A stretch of DNA of 64,000 nt from Aeromonas salmonicida subsp. salmonicida (GCF_001643305.1 NZ_LSGW01000068.1:1-64000), one strand, 5' to 3'. Positions 36,872 to 46,911 are shown, counted from the first letter of the stretch. A program made the numbers and translations. Notes: generated by a model not told the origin, from the letters alone.

Positions 36872-36960
36872 AATCTTAGGTGATGCCAAAAATTAGTTTA
36901 AGCTACTGTTTTTAAATGGTTTTAATTTTCATGTCGAGCCATGGCGAGGACGCAGTACAG

Positions 36961-37033
36961 TGTCGAATTGTGACATTCGTCACTTGTGACGAAGGGCGGG
37001 AGAGGTTTCGTCACCCCGTAAAAACGGTGTCGA
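36961..37033 (-). promoter_or_regulatory. Upstream activator region, probable FhlA binding sites of hyc
   Basis: The near-perfect palindrome TTCGTCACTTGTGACGAA occupies 36976-36993, preceded by TGTCGAATTGTGACA at 36961-36975. Further half-sites TTCGTCAC (37007-37014) and TGTCGA (37028-37033) follow. All lie about 105-175 bases upstream of the sigma-54 promoter, the expected enhancer distance. A similar motif precedes hydN. FhlA as the binder is inferred. Confidence 0.7.
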
Positions 37034-37105
37034 GATGGATGAATGCTGGGCCGTGATAAGGGGAGAAAGGGTTACTCGCCTGCGGTCGGGAGTCGGGGGG
37101 AGGGA

Positions 37106-37187
37106 GTAGGGTGCAATGAACGAAGTGAATTGCACCGCTCTCCAATATATGTTCGCGGTGCACGGCGCTGCGCTTGTTGCACCCTAC
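37106..37187. repeat. Palindromic element with 11-base terminal inverted repeats
   Basis: GTAGGGTGCAA (37106-37116) and TTGCACCCTAC (37177-37187) are exact inverted repeats bounding 82 bases, with an inner palindrome TGCAAT...ATTGCA. No coding capacity. It looks like a small extragenic palindrome or MITE; the inner GCAATGAACGAAGTGAATTGC core resembles dispersed repeats in gammaproteobacteria. Confidence 0.65.
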
Positions 37188-37219
37188 GGTGGCGTGCCTG
37201 TTGGTGTAATCGCGGTTTG

Positions 37220-37262
37220 CCCCCTTCTTCCCTCGGGGGAGCAGGGCTGGGGATGAGGGGGC
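37220..37262. repeat. Second copy of the REP-like repeat, inverted
   Basis: The reverse complement contains CTCATCCCCAGCCCTGCTCC, corresponding to CTCATCCCCAGCCCTTCTCC at 18958-18977. Only one hairpin is present, so this copy is simpler than the one after nikE. Confidence 0.65.
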
Positions 37263-37281
37263 CGGTAATTGGGGTTAACGG

Positions 37282-37313
37282 AAAAAAAAGAGGGAGGCCA
37301 ATGCCTCCCTCTC
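37282..37313 (-). terminator. Terminator of kup
   Basis: GAGGGAGGC and GCCTCCCTC around CAAT; on the minus strand the stem is followed by a run of eight T residues. Confidence 0.85.
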
Positions 37314-37347
37314 TCTTGCTGGCGTTCTTTCTGCCCTCAGAACGCCA

Positions 37348-39203
37348 TCAAATATCTACCTGCGAGCCCAGCTCTATCACCCGATTGGGCGGGATCTCGA
37401 ACTGATCCGCTGCGCGCAGGGCGTTGCGCTGCAGCAGCATAAACAGTTTGCCGCGCAGGGACGCTCCTTCATGATCAGCGACTCGTGGGCCATAAAGAAC
37501 GAGGTTTCCATCATGCGGCAGCTCAGCCCCTCGGCGTTGCAGCGGTGGAAGATCTCCTCCATGTTGGGGGTCTCGCGCCAACCGTAGCTGGCCACCACCC
37601 GCCAGAAGGTGGGGGAGAGCTGCTCTATGCAGACCCGGCGCACGTTGTGGACGTAGGGCACATCCTCCACCCGCAGGGTGAGCAGGATTATCCGCTCGTG
37701 CAGCACCTTGTTGTGCTTGAGGTTGTGGAGCAGCGCATGGGGGATCACATTGACCACACGCGACATATAGACGGCGGTGCCTGCCACCCGGGTCGGCGGG
37801 GATTTTTCCAGCGAGGCGATCATGGGCTCCAGCGAATTGCCGTGCTCGTTCAGGCGGCGAATAAGCTGGAAGCGCTCGCTCTTCCAGCTGGTCATCAGGG
37901 TGAACATGACGGCGCCCAGGGTGAGCGGCAGCCAGCCACCGGAGAAGATCTTGCCCAGGTTGGCGGCAAACAGCGGCACGTCGATGGCCAGCAGCAGGGC
38001 GAACAGGGCAGCCACCAGATAGGTGGGCCAGTGCCAGCTGTTCTTGGCCACGGAGCAGAAGAGGATGGAGGTGAGCACCATGGTGCCGGTGACGGCGATG
38101 CCGTAGGCCGCTGCCAGATTGCTGGAGTGCTCGAAGCTCATGATGACGATCACCACAGAGATATAGAGTATCCAGTTGATGACGGGAATATAGATCTGGC
38201 CGGACTCCTGCTCGGAGGTGTGGACGATGCGGATGGGTGAGAGATAACCGAGCCGCACCGCCTGCCGGGTGAGGGAGAAGACCCCGGAGATCACCGCCTG
38301 GGAGGCGATCACGGTCGCCATGGTCGCCAACACCAGCAGCGGCAGCAGCGCCCATTTGGGAGCGAGCAGGAAGAAGGGGTTGGCGATGGCCGCCGGGTTG
38401 TCCAGCAGCAGCGCGCCTTGCCCGAAGTAGTTGAGCACCAGGGAGGGCAGCACCACCACAAACCAGGCGAGCCGGATCGGGTTCTTGCCAAAGTGGCCCA
38501 TGTCGGCGTAGAGCGCCTCCACCCCTGTGATGGCCAGCACCACGGCGCCGAGGGCAAAAAACGAGGTGGTCTGGTACTCGGCGAAGAAGCGCAGCGCCCA
38601 GATGGGGTTGAGTGCTCCCAGCACCTCGGGATTCTGGATGATGCTGCGCAGTCCCAGCACGGCCAGGGTCAGAAACCAGGTGAGCATGATGGGGGCGAAC
38701 AGCTTGCCCACCATGGCGGTGCCATGTTTTTGAATGGCAAACAGCAGGGTCAGCACCAGCACCGAGAGCGGCACTATATAAGGGTCGAGCGAGGGGGCCA
38801 TCAGGCTCAAGCCCTCGATGGCCGACATCACCGACATGGCCGGGGTGATCACCACCTCCCCATAGAAGAAACTGCCGCCAATCAGCCCGAGGATGATCAG
38901 CACTGGCGTCCAGCGGGGAGAGGCGTTGCGGGTGGCCAGCGACATCAGGGTGAGAATGCCCCCTTCACCGGCATTGTCGGCCCGCATCACGAAGGAGAGG
39001 TACTTGACCGAGACCACCAGGATCAGCAGCCAGAAGATGAGGGAGAGAAATCCCAGGATGGCGGCGGGTTCGGCCCTAATCCCGAATTGACCCGACAGGC
39101 ACTCTCGCAGGGTATAGAGGGGGCTGGTGCCGATATCACCATAGACCACGCCAATCGCCGCCAGCGTGACGCCGGACAGGGCTTGTTTGTTATCACAGCT
39201 CAT
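37348..39203 (-). CDS. kup: Low-affinity potassium uptake protein, frameshifted near the C terminus
   Basis: A Kup/HAK K+:H+ symporter with about 12 helices, from [18 protein letters not shown] at the N terminus. The first frame runs 39203-37377 (608 residues), but after [10 protein letters not shown] it enters unrelated sequence. The expected family C terminus, [20 protein letters not shown] to [10 protein letters not shown], is in the next frame, ending at 37348. One missing base near the GGG at 37458-37460 explains this. About 40 of about 618 residues are affected, all in the cytosolic tail. Real mutation or sequence error cannot be told apart here. Confidence 0.85.
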
Positions 39204-39649
39204 GAGGTTATCTTGTTACACGTTTGCCAAAGCACAAGGGCCCGAACGATCAGGACAAACCCTGATATTCAATCGGGATAGCATTAAGAAATTGCGATGG
39301 GAAAGGGAGCTAACTGGATATAAAGGGGCTCATTATGGGACACAGTCTGTTCATCTGCCGTTAAGCGTATGATGACACACACATCGTGGGTTTATGCTCT
39401 GGTATAAATAATCAAAAGGGACTTTTGAACGAAATCATTAATTATTCGTTGATTGAAATAACCCGTCGGGATGCGTACAAGCGTTTGTTTTCTCTGAGTA
39501 TCCATTTTTGCCAGAGTTTTCAGTCTGGCTGGCTGAAAAATAGACTATAAAATGCTGACCAATAAATTGATGGTGCTGTGGGTAAAGAGGTCGAAATTGG
39601 GTGGCGATAGAGTCTTTATTTCGTCTGTCTGCGTAATATAAAAAAGAGA
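39204..39649. other. Intergenic region between kup and the KAP gene
   Basis: About 450 bases with rising AT content and no supported gene. It includes the kup 5' leader and probably the left boundary of the AT-rich insert. No inverted repeats typical of IS ends were seen. Confidence 0.5.
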
Positions 39650-39678
39650 TTAGTGACCGTCATGCTGACGGTCACTAA
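39650..39678 (-). terminator. Terminator of the KAP NTPase gene
   Basis: TTAGTGACCGTC and GACGGTCACTAA arms around ATGCT; on the minus strand TCTCTTTTTT follows. It sits 13 bases past the stop codon. Confidence 0.8.
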
Positions 39679-39690
39679 CTTTAATTATGT

Positions 39691-42600
39691 TTATGTAGTT
39701 TCAACCAAGCCATCTTTCTTTTCTATAATTATATTTAATCCATTGCAAATAATATTTGCAATGGATATTTTATTGTCATCATTTGATTCCATAAACAGAT
39801 GGATTCTACCAATCAAACTTTCTAAAGGGGCCTCGTTGAAAATAATATTGTGGGAAAATAGCCACTCTATTTTATCCCACTGGTTATTATCCAGCCAAAG
39901 ATTTATTTTTTGCATGATTCGGGTACTGCTTATTTTATTTATATATGATGAAAAGTATGGTGAAAGAGTATTAAACTCTAAAGCATCCAAGTTATCACCC
40001 GTATGACTGAAATATGATTCTGTAATGGCGGGTAAAAAAGTCTTTTCAAGATCTGCCACTTTTGCAACGAAGCCGGAAACTATAGAAAAATCCCAACCTC
40101 GAGGTTTCTTAGCTTCACCTTGTATGGTCTTAATTAAATAGTTGCATAGAGCATCTGAAAAATGTGGATTCTTTTCTTTTACAAGAAGGGTTAGCGGACT
40201 ATTTGTCTCAATAGACTTATACCATGCTTCCTGAGCTAGCTTATTAGTCTCTGAATCGATAAAGTGCGAGGTGTTTTTATCATTTAATGAATAAAAAATT
40301 TGATAAACCTTATCATAAATAGTCGCCCTGTCTACCATATCAGGTTGATTTTTAATGAATGCACCATGCACAATAAGATTGTGAGCGATTTCTGATATGG
40401 TTTTTTCATCAGCCCATGTAAACTCATCAATAAATCTTACACCATTAAGATCACCATATAACTCAGGCGTTACATATTTTTTGACTATTTCTATAGCTAC
40501 GGCATTATTGCAGTCTCTAGATAAAAGCCACAAGACATACAAGCTATTTATTTCTTTAAGTTTATTATATATCTCATCTGTAGAGTTCTTGTCTATTGAA
40601 TTATTCCAGTATGATTTCACCGCAGAAGAAACAAAATCATGATTTTGTAATTTCTGCTGAATGGATAATGCTGTCAAAATTGGAAGAGAGGGTTTTTTTG
40701 ATATTGAGGCGTCTTCCATGTTATACCAGAAGTCACTCCCATCAATACAATTGGTAATTTTATCTGAAATTTTATCATTATCGCCGATAACTAGCTTAAG
40801 TGCAAAATCATATATTTTCTCACAATCAACATCACGATTAGACATATTGAGCCAACTAACAATGCTATTAGTTACTTCATCCCATTCGTTAGATGTTGGA
40901 TGTATTTTATACGTTTGAATAAGATGGTCTAACGCTTGGTCTTCTAACTTTGAGTATGAGAATTGAACTTCATTTGCTAGGTCTATAATTGCTTGTTTTT
41001 TAGGTAAAACAAGATTGAATGATATTTTTTCATCGTTAATCTTTTCAAGCCATAACATCCAATTTTTACAATTTAACTTAGGATTGACTTTTGGTTCTAT
41101 TTTATACTGGTGTTCTTTTAATAACTCAATTAAGGACAGTAGATTGCGAAAAACCTTCACTGAGAATGCTTCATTATCGATTTTTGAAATTTCTTGTGAA
41201 ATCTTTTCAGTTGTGAGTTCTTTGATCTTTTTAAGAAAGTTATTATCTCCACATAGCTGGAATGTGTAATTTATTACGCTCGAATAATCATTACTATCAA
41301 AATTGAGACTTGGATATGAATCTATCCATATCTTAGGAAGGCAATTTATTTCTCTTTTTATTTTATGTCTGCTATTTACTAGACCTAGAAATAATGCGGT
41401 GGTGAATGAATACTTATAATCATCAGTCTTTTTCATCGTCAATTCCCATAAATCCTTCGATGCTTCATAAGCTATCCAGAAGGCATTGTTATGATCTTGA
41501 GATAGTTTTTTAAGAGCGTTGCCATCACCAGTTTTAAATGCGGAATGAATCTCAGGAGCAAGTAGCAACTGAAGGCCCTTATTAGAATTGACCCCAAACA
41601 GCAAACCAGCGAGCTGGGGCAATAAAACAGAGCGTTCTGTATCTGGTTGATAATTACCTAGTGCATCATTGCTGATTAAAGATGATCTTAGTTGATCGGT
41701 TGAAGAATTTTCTCTTAATAAAACATATAAGCTCATGGCTTCAACAGAAGTCTCGTTTCCCCACATGGAACCGAGTAGGCCGACTTGATTCACAAATATC
41801 CTTATGTCTCTAGGTGTTGGTGATTTATCAAGGCGGCTTGCATAGCGTATATATGTTGATACAACTTTTTTTTTCATCTAATGGCCATTTATGTAATGAA
41901 AGATTAATACATTTTTCAACATATTGGGACCAACCAGACATTACAGGATGTGGGACTTCCGCAACCAACTGAAAACATTTTTTTAAAAAGGAATCAGAGA
42001 TTTTTTTGTCATTGTCATCTGAGTTCCATATTTTTTTAAATCCATCTCTATCAAATGGCACTATAAACCAAACTTGGTCAGGCCAAGTTTCAGTTGTGCC
42101 TGTTGTAGAGAGCCGCTGGAAAAATGTTTGTAAGGTAGACCATACATTTTTAGCGTGCTCTGGTGTTACTCTATCCAAATTATCTATGACGATTATAATT
42201 TTTTCGATATTATGGTTTTTTATTGCCGTATTTATTATTTGCCTGAAATAATCCTCAAATTCAATAGAGGTTCTTTCTCCATCCTCTGTAATATCTTGTG
42301 TGTAGTTTTCCTGAGAGTCTATTCTAAAAAATTCCCATGATATTTTCTTAGTGTCAGGATCTTTATCTCCACAGAAAAACCAATAAGCTAAAACTATAAC
42401 AGGAGCTAAGCAAAGCATTAGACCAAATATAAATGTATAATAAGGCCCATTATTTTCTGACCAAGGGAAAACTAGGTGGCTATAATTTACTTTATTCAGG
42501 AGTGATGTGCCTAATGGAATTAGCAATGCAGATAATGATATAAATTTACCTAATCTTGATGTGCTTTTTTTAGCTTTTGCAGTTATAGTTTTTGTTCTTC

Positions 42601-42971
42601 CAGTTATTTTGCCTTTAATCTCATTTAATTCTTTGTTTTTTTCTTGTGGATCTATTTTTCTAATTAATGACTCTAAGAAAATCCATTCTTAATGGATCAC
42701 CGTCATGAGCCCAGGCATCAAACATAAAGAACAATCTGTTATCTCGTGGGCTAGAATTCAGTTTGTCTTTAAGAAGATTAATTACGGTAGACTTTCCTGA
42801 GCCCCACGATCCTTCTAGCCCTATGGTTATTCCTTTAGGAGATTTATCTATGAGGTTATGTAAGTTGTCACTTATGCGTTGATGAGTCTGATCTTCAAAA
42901 AGGTCTTCATTGGAAGCATCCTCACATAAAATTGAAAAATCAAAACTTGATATTGTTTCTTCATTATTCAT
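39691..42971 (-). pseudogene. KAP-family P-loop NTPase, broken by two frameshifts
   Basis: Three minus-strand pieces form one gene: 42971-42660, about 42680-41828, and 41877-39691. Walker A GSWGSGKS is at residues 54-61; Walker B IIIVIDNLDRV is in the second piece. Two membrane segments (LGKFISLSALLIPLG and FIFGLMLCLAPVIVLAYWFF) lie between them, the hallmark KAP layout. The third piece is a long, mostly helical C-terminal region without known motifs. Removing one base from the A4 run at 42678-42681 and one from the T9 run at 41866-41874 (plus strand) gives about 1092 residues. AT-rich, so probably acquired. Some KAP NTPases act in phage defence or exclusion; the function here is unknown. Confidence 0.8.
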
Positions 42972-42999
42972 ATATGAACATTACCTTATGGTCATCATT

Positions 43000-43027
43000 A
43001 TTATAAAGTTGAGATTGTAATTGTTAA
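43000..43027 (-). promoter_or_regulatory. Promoter of the KAP NTPase gene
   Basis: On the minus strand TTAACA (43027-43022) and a consensus TATAAT (43005-43000) are 16 bases apart, about 30 bases before the ATG at 42971. The gene thus has its own constitutive-looking promoter. Confidence 0.7.
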
Positions 43028-43284
43028 CTTAAAAATTATTCTGTCTTAAGATTGAATTTCCAGTGTGCAGCTCTAATCTGTAAATCTGTGCGGTTATTTC
43101 TGGCAACAGTATAGAAACTCCCTTAGCGGAGCTGGTTGCCAACTGAAGCATGTTATCCAATCGGATAGGGGGGAAAAAGAGCGATTGGCGAAAAATCTGC
43201 CCAAGATCAACAAATTGGTCATTGATTGGCGTTCTTTTGTGTGTTTGAACGGAAAGGGCAGGGTGATACGCCTTTGTCAGCCGG

Positions 43285-43316
43285 TGTCGAGCTCGTCACT
43301 TTTGTCGTGTCGATCA
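43285..43316 (+). promoter_or_regulatory. Probable FhlA upstream activator site of hydN-fdhF
   Basis: TGTCGAGCTCGTCACTT at 43285-43301 continues as TTGTCGTGTCGATCAC. The TCGTCACTT core and flanking TGTCGA are shared with the hyc upstream region (36961-36993). It lies about 115-145 bases before the candidate sigma-54 promoter, matching the hyc geometry. Confidence 0.6.
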
Positions 43317-43428
43317 CTGTTACGGCCTGCTGTCGTCATCGTCACCAGCCTGAAAACCTTCGTCTACGATTCTGATTACCCCTTTATTTTCAGTTGTTTG
43401 CCAATTTCATTTCGCTCATTTTCTTTTC

Positions 43429-43445
43429 TGGTCTGATAAATGCTT
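43429..43445 (+). promoter_or_regulatory. Candidate sigma-54 promoter of hydN-fdhF
   Basis: TGGTCTGATAAATGCTT has GG at 43430-43431 and GC at 43442-43443 with ten bases between. The -24 box departs from TGGCAC, so it is weaker than the hyc promoter. A competitor with the same spacing, TTGGCGAAAAATCTGCC, lies at 43185-43201 but would leave a 350-base leader and sits upstream of the activator motif. Confidence 0.5.
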
Positions 43446-43561
43446 TGTGGGTGAGCTGGCTGCGTCGTCGGTGTGCGAGTGTGCGCCCCTTGTGGTGATG
43501 ACACTTGGGCACGCCGGACGATGCCAGTGCGGCAGTAACGAACCATTTAGGATCCCTCTCT

Positions 43562-44251
43562 ATGAACAGCTTCGTGATTGCAGATCCCAGTCTTTGTATT
43601 GGGTGTCGTACCTGTGAGGTGGCCTGCGCCGTGTCACACCAGTCAACGTCCTGCGCGGGTACCGTTGAGCGGGAGGGCGGCCTGCGTCTTGCCATCGAGG
43701 ATGGACATCTGGTCTCCAAGGACAGCTATTTCCAGCCGCGCCTGAAGGTGATCGTCGGCAGCAAGGTGACCACGCCTGTGCTGTGCCGCCAGTGTGAAGA
43801 CAAGCCGTGTGCTGTGGCCTGCCCCAACAATGCCATTGTCAGTGAGGATGGTTGCGTCAAGGTGCTGCAGGCGCGCTGCATCGGCTGCAAATCCTGCGTG
43901 GTGGCCTGTCCTTACGGTGCCATGGCGGTGGTGGTGAAAGAGGTGGCGCCCGCTGCCGATGCGCTGTTCAAGCGCCCGCAGACCAAGGCGCAAGCCTTGA
44001 AGTGCGATCTCTGCCGTCACCGTGAAGCGGGCCCGGCCTGTGTCGAGGTGTGCCCGACCCAGGCGCTGCGCTTGGTGACCCCGGAATCCCTCGGCGAGCT
44101 GAACCGCCAGAAGCAGTTGGCCAGCGCCAGCCGGTCTTGGCACAAGGGTAATGCATTGGATGGCGTGCGCAGGCCCTTGCTGGCCGCCGCTTGCGCCTCT
44201 GTGCTCTCTATCCCTGACAAGCCATTTTCGTTAAAGGCCTTTTATCGTTAA
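43562..44251 (+). CDS. hydN: Formate dehydrogenase-linked ferredoxin
   Basis: A 229-residue HydN/HycB-type polyferredoxin with motifs CIGCRTCEVAC, CRQCEDKPCAVACP, CIGCKSCVVACP and CDLCRHREAGPACVEVCP. In E. coli hydN is cotranscribed with a regulator of hydrogenase maturation and aids FdhF activity. Here it directly precedes fdhF by 35 bases, so electron transfer from FdhF is likely. ATG 43562 starts exactly like HycB (MN.FVIADP.LCIGC); the frame from 43505 is not conserved. A 17-base tandem duplication covers its stop codon. Confidence 0.92.
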   Translation: MNSFVIADPSLCIGCRTCEVACAVSHQSTSCAGTVEREGGLRLAIEDGHLVSKDSYFQPRLKVIVGSKVTTPVLCRQCEDKPCAVACPNNAIVSEDGCVKVLQARCIGCKSCVVACPYGAMAVVVKEVAPAADALFKRPQTKAQALKCDLCRHREAGPACVEVCPTQALRLVTPESLGELNRQKQLASASRSWHKGNALDGVRRPLLAAACASVLSIPDKPFSLKAFYR

Positions 44252-44270
44252 CAGCCTTTTACCGTTAACA
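44237..44270 (+). repeat. Tandem 17-base duplication over the hydN stop codon
   Basis: GCCTTTTATCGTTAACA (44237-44253) is followed at once by GCCTTTTACCGTTAACA (44254-44270), 16 of 17 identical. The first copy contains the hydN TAA at 44249-44251. Confidence 0.9.
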
Positions 44271-44286
44271 AACAAGAGTGTGAGTC

Positions 44287-46431
44287 ATGAAAAAAGTCAT
44301 TACCGTCTGCCCCTATTGCGGCACCGGTTGCAAGATCAACCTGCTGGTTGAAAACGACAAGGTGGTGGGGGCCGAAGGCGCCAACGGCCGGACCAACGAG
44401 GGGCAGCTCTGCCTCAAGGGTTATTACGGTTGGGATTTCCTCAACGACACCAACCTGCTGACCCCCCGTCTCAAGAGCCCGATGATCCGCCGCGAGCGCG
44501 GTGGCAAGCTCGAATCCGTCTCCTGGGATGAGGCGATCGACTTTGCCAGCAGCCGTCTGTCTGCCATCAAGACGAAGTACGGTGCCGACGCCATCATGAC
44601 CACCGGCTCGGCCCGTGGCCCTGGCAACGAAGCCAACTATGTGATGCAGAAATTTGCCCGCGCTGTGCTGGGGACGAACAACGTCGACCACTGCGCGAGG
44701 GTGTGACACGCACCCTCAGTCTCCGGTCTGGAGACAACTGTAGGCAACGGCGCCATGAGCAACGCCATTCCCGAAATTCAAGAGACCAAGTGCCTGCTGG
44801 TGTTTGGTTACAACGCTGCTGACTCTCACCCCATAGTCGCCCGCCATATCCTCAAGGCGAAGGCGAACGGGGCCAAGGTGATTGTGTGTGATCCCCGCAT
44901 GGTGGAAACCGCCCGTATCGCCGATCAGTGGCTGCCGCTCAAAAACGGATCCAACATGGCGCTGGTCAACGCCTTCGCCAACGTGTTGATCAGTGAAGGG
45001 CTCTACAACAAGGAGTTCGTCGCCAACTACACCGAGGGGTTTGACACCTTCAAGGCCACGGTCGCCAAGTACACCCCGGAATACGTGGAGGGGATCACCG
45101 GCCTCAAAGCCGCTGATATCCGCGCCGCCATTCGCACCTATGCTGCCTCGCCTGCTTCCATGATCCTGTGGGGCATGGGGGTGACCCAGTACGGTCAGGC
45201 GGTGGATGTGGTCAAGGGGCTCGCGGGTCTGGCGTTGCTGACCGGCAACTTCGGTCGCCGTGGCACCGGCTGCGGTCCGGTGCGCGGGCAGAACAACGTG
45301 CAGGGCACCTGTGACATGGGGATGCTGCCACACCAGTTCCCGGGCTATCAGTCGGTGAGCGATCCTGCGATCAGCGCCAAGTTTGCCAAGGCGTGGGGCG
45401 TACCGGCGCTCTCCCAGAAGCCCGGCTACCGTCTGACGGAGCTTGGCCACAAGGTGGAGGAGGGCAAGTGCAAGGCCTTCTATATCTTTGGCGAAGATCC
45501 GGCGCAGACTGAAGCCGATCTGGCCCAGTTCAGGCGCACCCTGGGCGGCATGGAGCTGGTGATAGTGCAGGACATCTTCATGACCCAGACCGCCGAGATG
45601 GCGGATGTGATCCTGCCCGCCACCAGTTGGGGTGAGCACGAGGGGGTTTACAGCTCGGCAGATCGCGGCTTCCAGCGCTTCTACAAGGCAGTTACGCCAC
45701 CCGAGAACGTGAAACCGGACTGGGCAATCTTCTCGCTGATGGCCACCGCCATGGGGTACCCCATGGAGTATCGCGACACCCAACAGATCTGGGACGAGAT
45801 GCGCGCCCTTTGCCCGCTCTATACCGGGGTCAGCTACGACAAGATAGCGGATCTCAAGAGCGTGCAGTGGCCTTGCCCGACCGAGGATCACCCGGGCACC
45901 AGCACCCTGTTCGAGGGGAATGTGTTCACCACCCCGAGTGGCAAGGGCCAGCTGATTGCCTCCGAGTGGCGTGCGCCGCTGGAGCAGCCTTGTGCTGAGT
46001 ATCCGCTGGTGCTCTCCACCGTGCGGGAGGTGGGACACTACTCCTGCCGCTCCATGACAGGCAACTGCTCGGCGCTGCAGACCCTGGCCGATGAGCCCGG
46101 CTATGTGCAGATCCACCCGAGCGATGCGCAAAAGCTTGGGGTGAAGGATCAGGCGCTGGTGTGGATCTCGTCGCGACGCGGCAAGGTGATCACCCGGGCC
46201 AACTACAACGAGCGGGTCAACGCCGGTGTGGTCTACATGACCTACCAGTGGTGGATCGGGGCGTGCAACGAGCTGACCATAGAGCACCTTGATCCCGTCT
46301 CCTACACCCCCGAGTACAAGTACTGCGCGGTGAAGATTGAGCGTATTGAGGATCAGCCTGAGGCGGAAGTGTACGTCCAGACTGAATACAGCGCGCTCAA
46401 GGCGAAATTGCGCAGCGCCGCCAAGGGGTAA
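44287..46431 (+). CDS. fdhF: Formate dehydrogenase H, selenocysteine-containing
   Basis: A 714-residue molybdopterin enzyme oxidising formate to CO2 in formate hydrogenlyase. The frame is interrupted only by TGA at 44704-44706, which is residue 140 in CARV-U-HAPSV, the position of Sec140 in E. coli FdhF. Downstream sequence stays in frame to 46431. The N-terminal [4Fe-4S] motif is CPYCGTGCKINLL...CLKG, and QNNVQGTCDMG and WGEHEGVY are cofactor-site segments. Standard gene finders would split it into a 139-codon and a 558-codon piece. Length and sequence match the E. coli enzyme throughout. Confidence 0.97.
44704..44742 (+). promoter_or_regulatory. UGA selenocysteine codon and bacterial SECIS hairpin
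   Basis: After the TGA, GTCTCC (44719-44724) pairs with GGAGAC (44730-44735) around loop GGTCT, and outer CAGT/ACTG bases can extend the stem. The GGTCT loop matches the AGGTCT loop of the E. coli fdhF SECIS, the site read by SelB, at the same distance from the UGA. Confidence 0.9.
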
Positions 46432-46512
46432 TCGTCGTTAAATAAAGTGGATCCAGGCTCTGTTCACAGGGCCCGGATCCCCTCATCCTTTTTTCAGCTG
46501 GAGGTGTCCTTC

Positions 46513-46911
46513 ATGAAAAATGAATTAACTCTCTCATTCGGGATCTTTTATGTTTCCGCTTATTTTTTGGTGATGTTATTGGGGCTGGTCTGCTTCTGGT
46601 GGCACGATGAGTTGATATTTCTGCTGGGGTTTGGTTTCTTCGGCTGTTTTATCGCCGCGCGCATCGCCATGGGCGCCGTGCTGGCGGCGCTGAGCGTGCA
46701 GGCGGCCTGGCTGATTGCCTTTCTCTCCACCACCCTGGTCAACTGCCTGCTGATGTGTCTGATGACGCTGACCATCTACCTGACCCATCAGGCCGTCTCG
46801 GCAGAAATAGCTGACAATATCAGTGGGTTATTGATGGCCTTTCAAGTGCTGTCGGCCGGTTTCATCCTGGGTGGGCTCAAGCTCTACAACTACCAGCTCA
46901 TCTCCTCCTGA
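46513..46911 (+). CDS. Small membrane protein of unknown function between fdhF and fhlA
   Basis: A 132-residue protein that is almost entirely hydrophobic, with about four predicted helices (for example FGIFYVSAYFLVMLLGLVCFWW and ALSVQAAWLIAFLSTTLVNCLLMCL). GGAGGTG precedes ATG 46513. I do not recognise a family. It lies 80 bases after fdhF on the same strand and is probably cotranscribed with hydN-fdhF, so a role in formate or hydrogen metabolism (transport, anchoring) is possible but unproven. It is not FocA, which is about twice as long. Confidence 0.6.
   Translation: MKNELTLSFGIFYVSAYFLVMLLGLVCFWWHDELIFLLGFGFFGCFIAARIAMGAVLAALSVQAAWLIAFLSTTLVNCLLMCLMTLTIYLTHQAVSAEIADNISGLLMAFQVLSAGFILGGLKLYNYQLISS

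Noticed and set aside
43185..43201. GG-N10-GC element as the hydN sigma-54 promoter
   Set aside because: It lies upstream of the activator motif and would give a leader of about 350 bases; the site at 43429 fits better.
44755..46431. Separate 558-codon formate dehydrogenase gene starting at ATG 44755
   Set aside because: Same frame as 44287-44706, separated only by a UGA with a SECIS hairpin; it is one selenoprotein gene.
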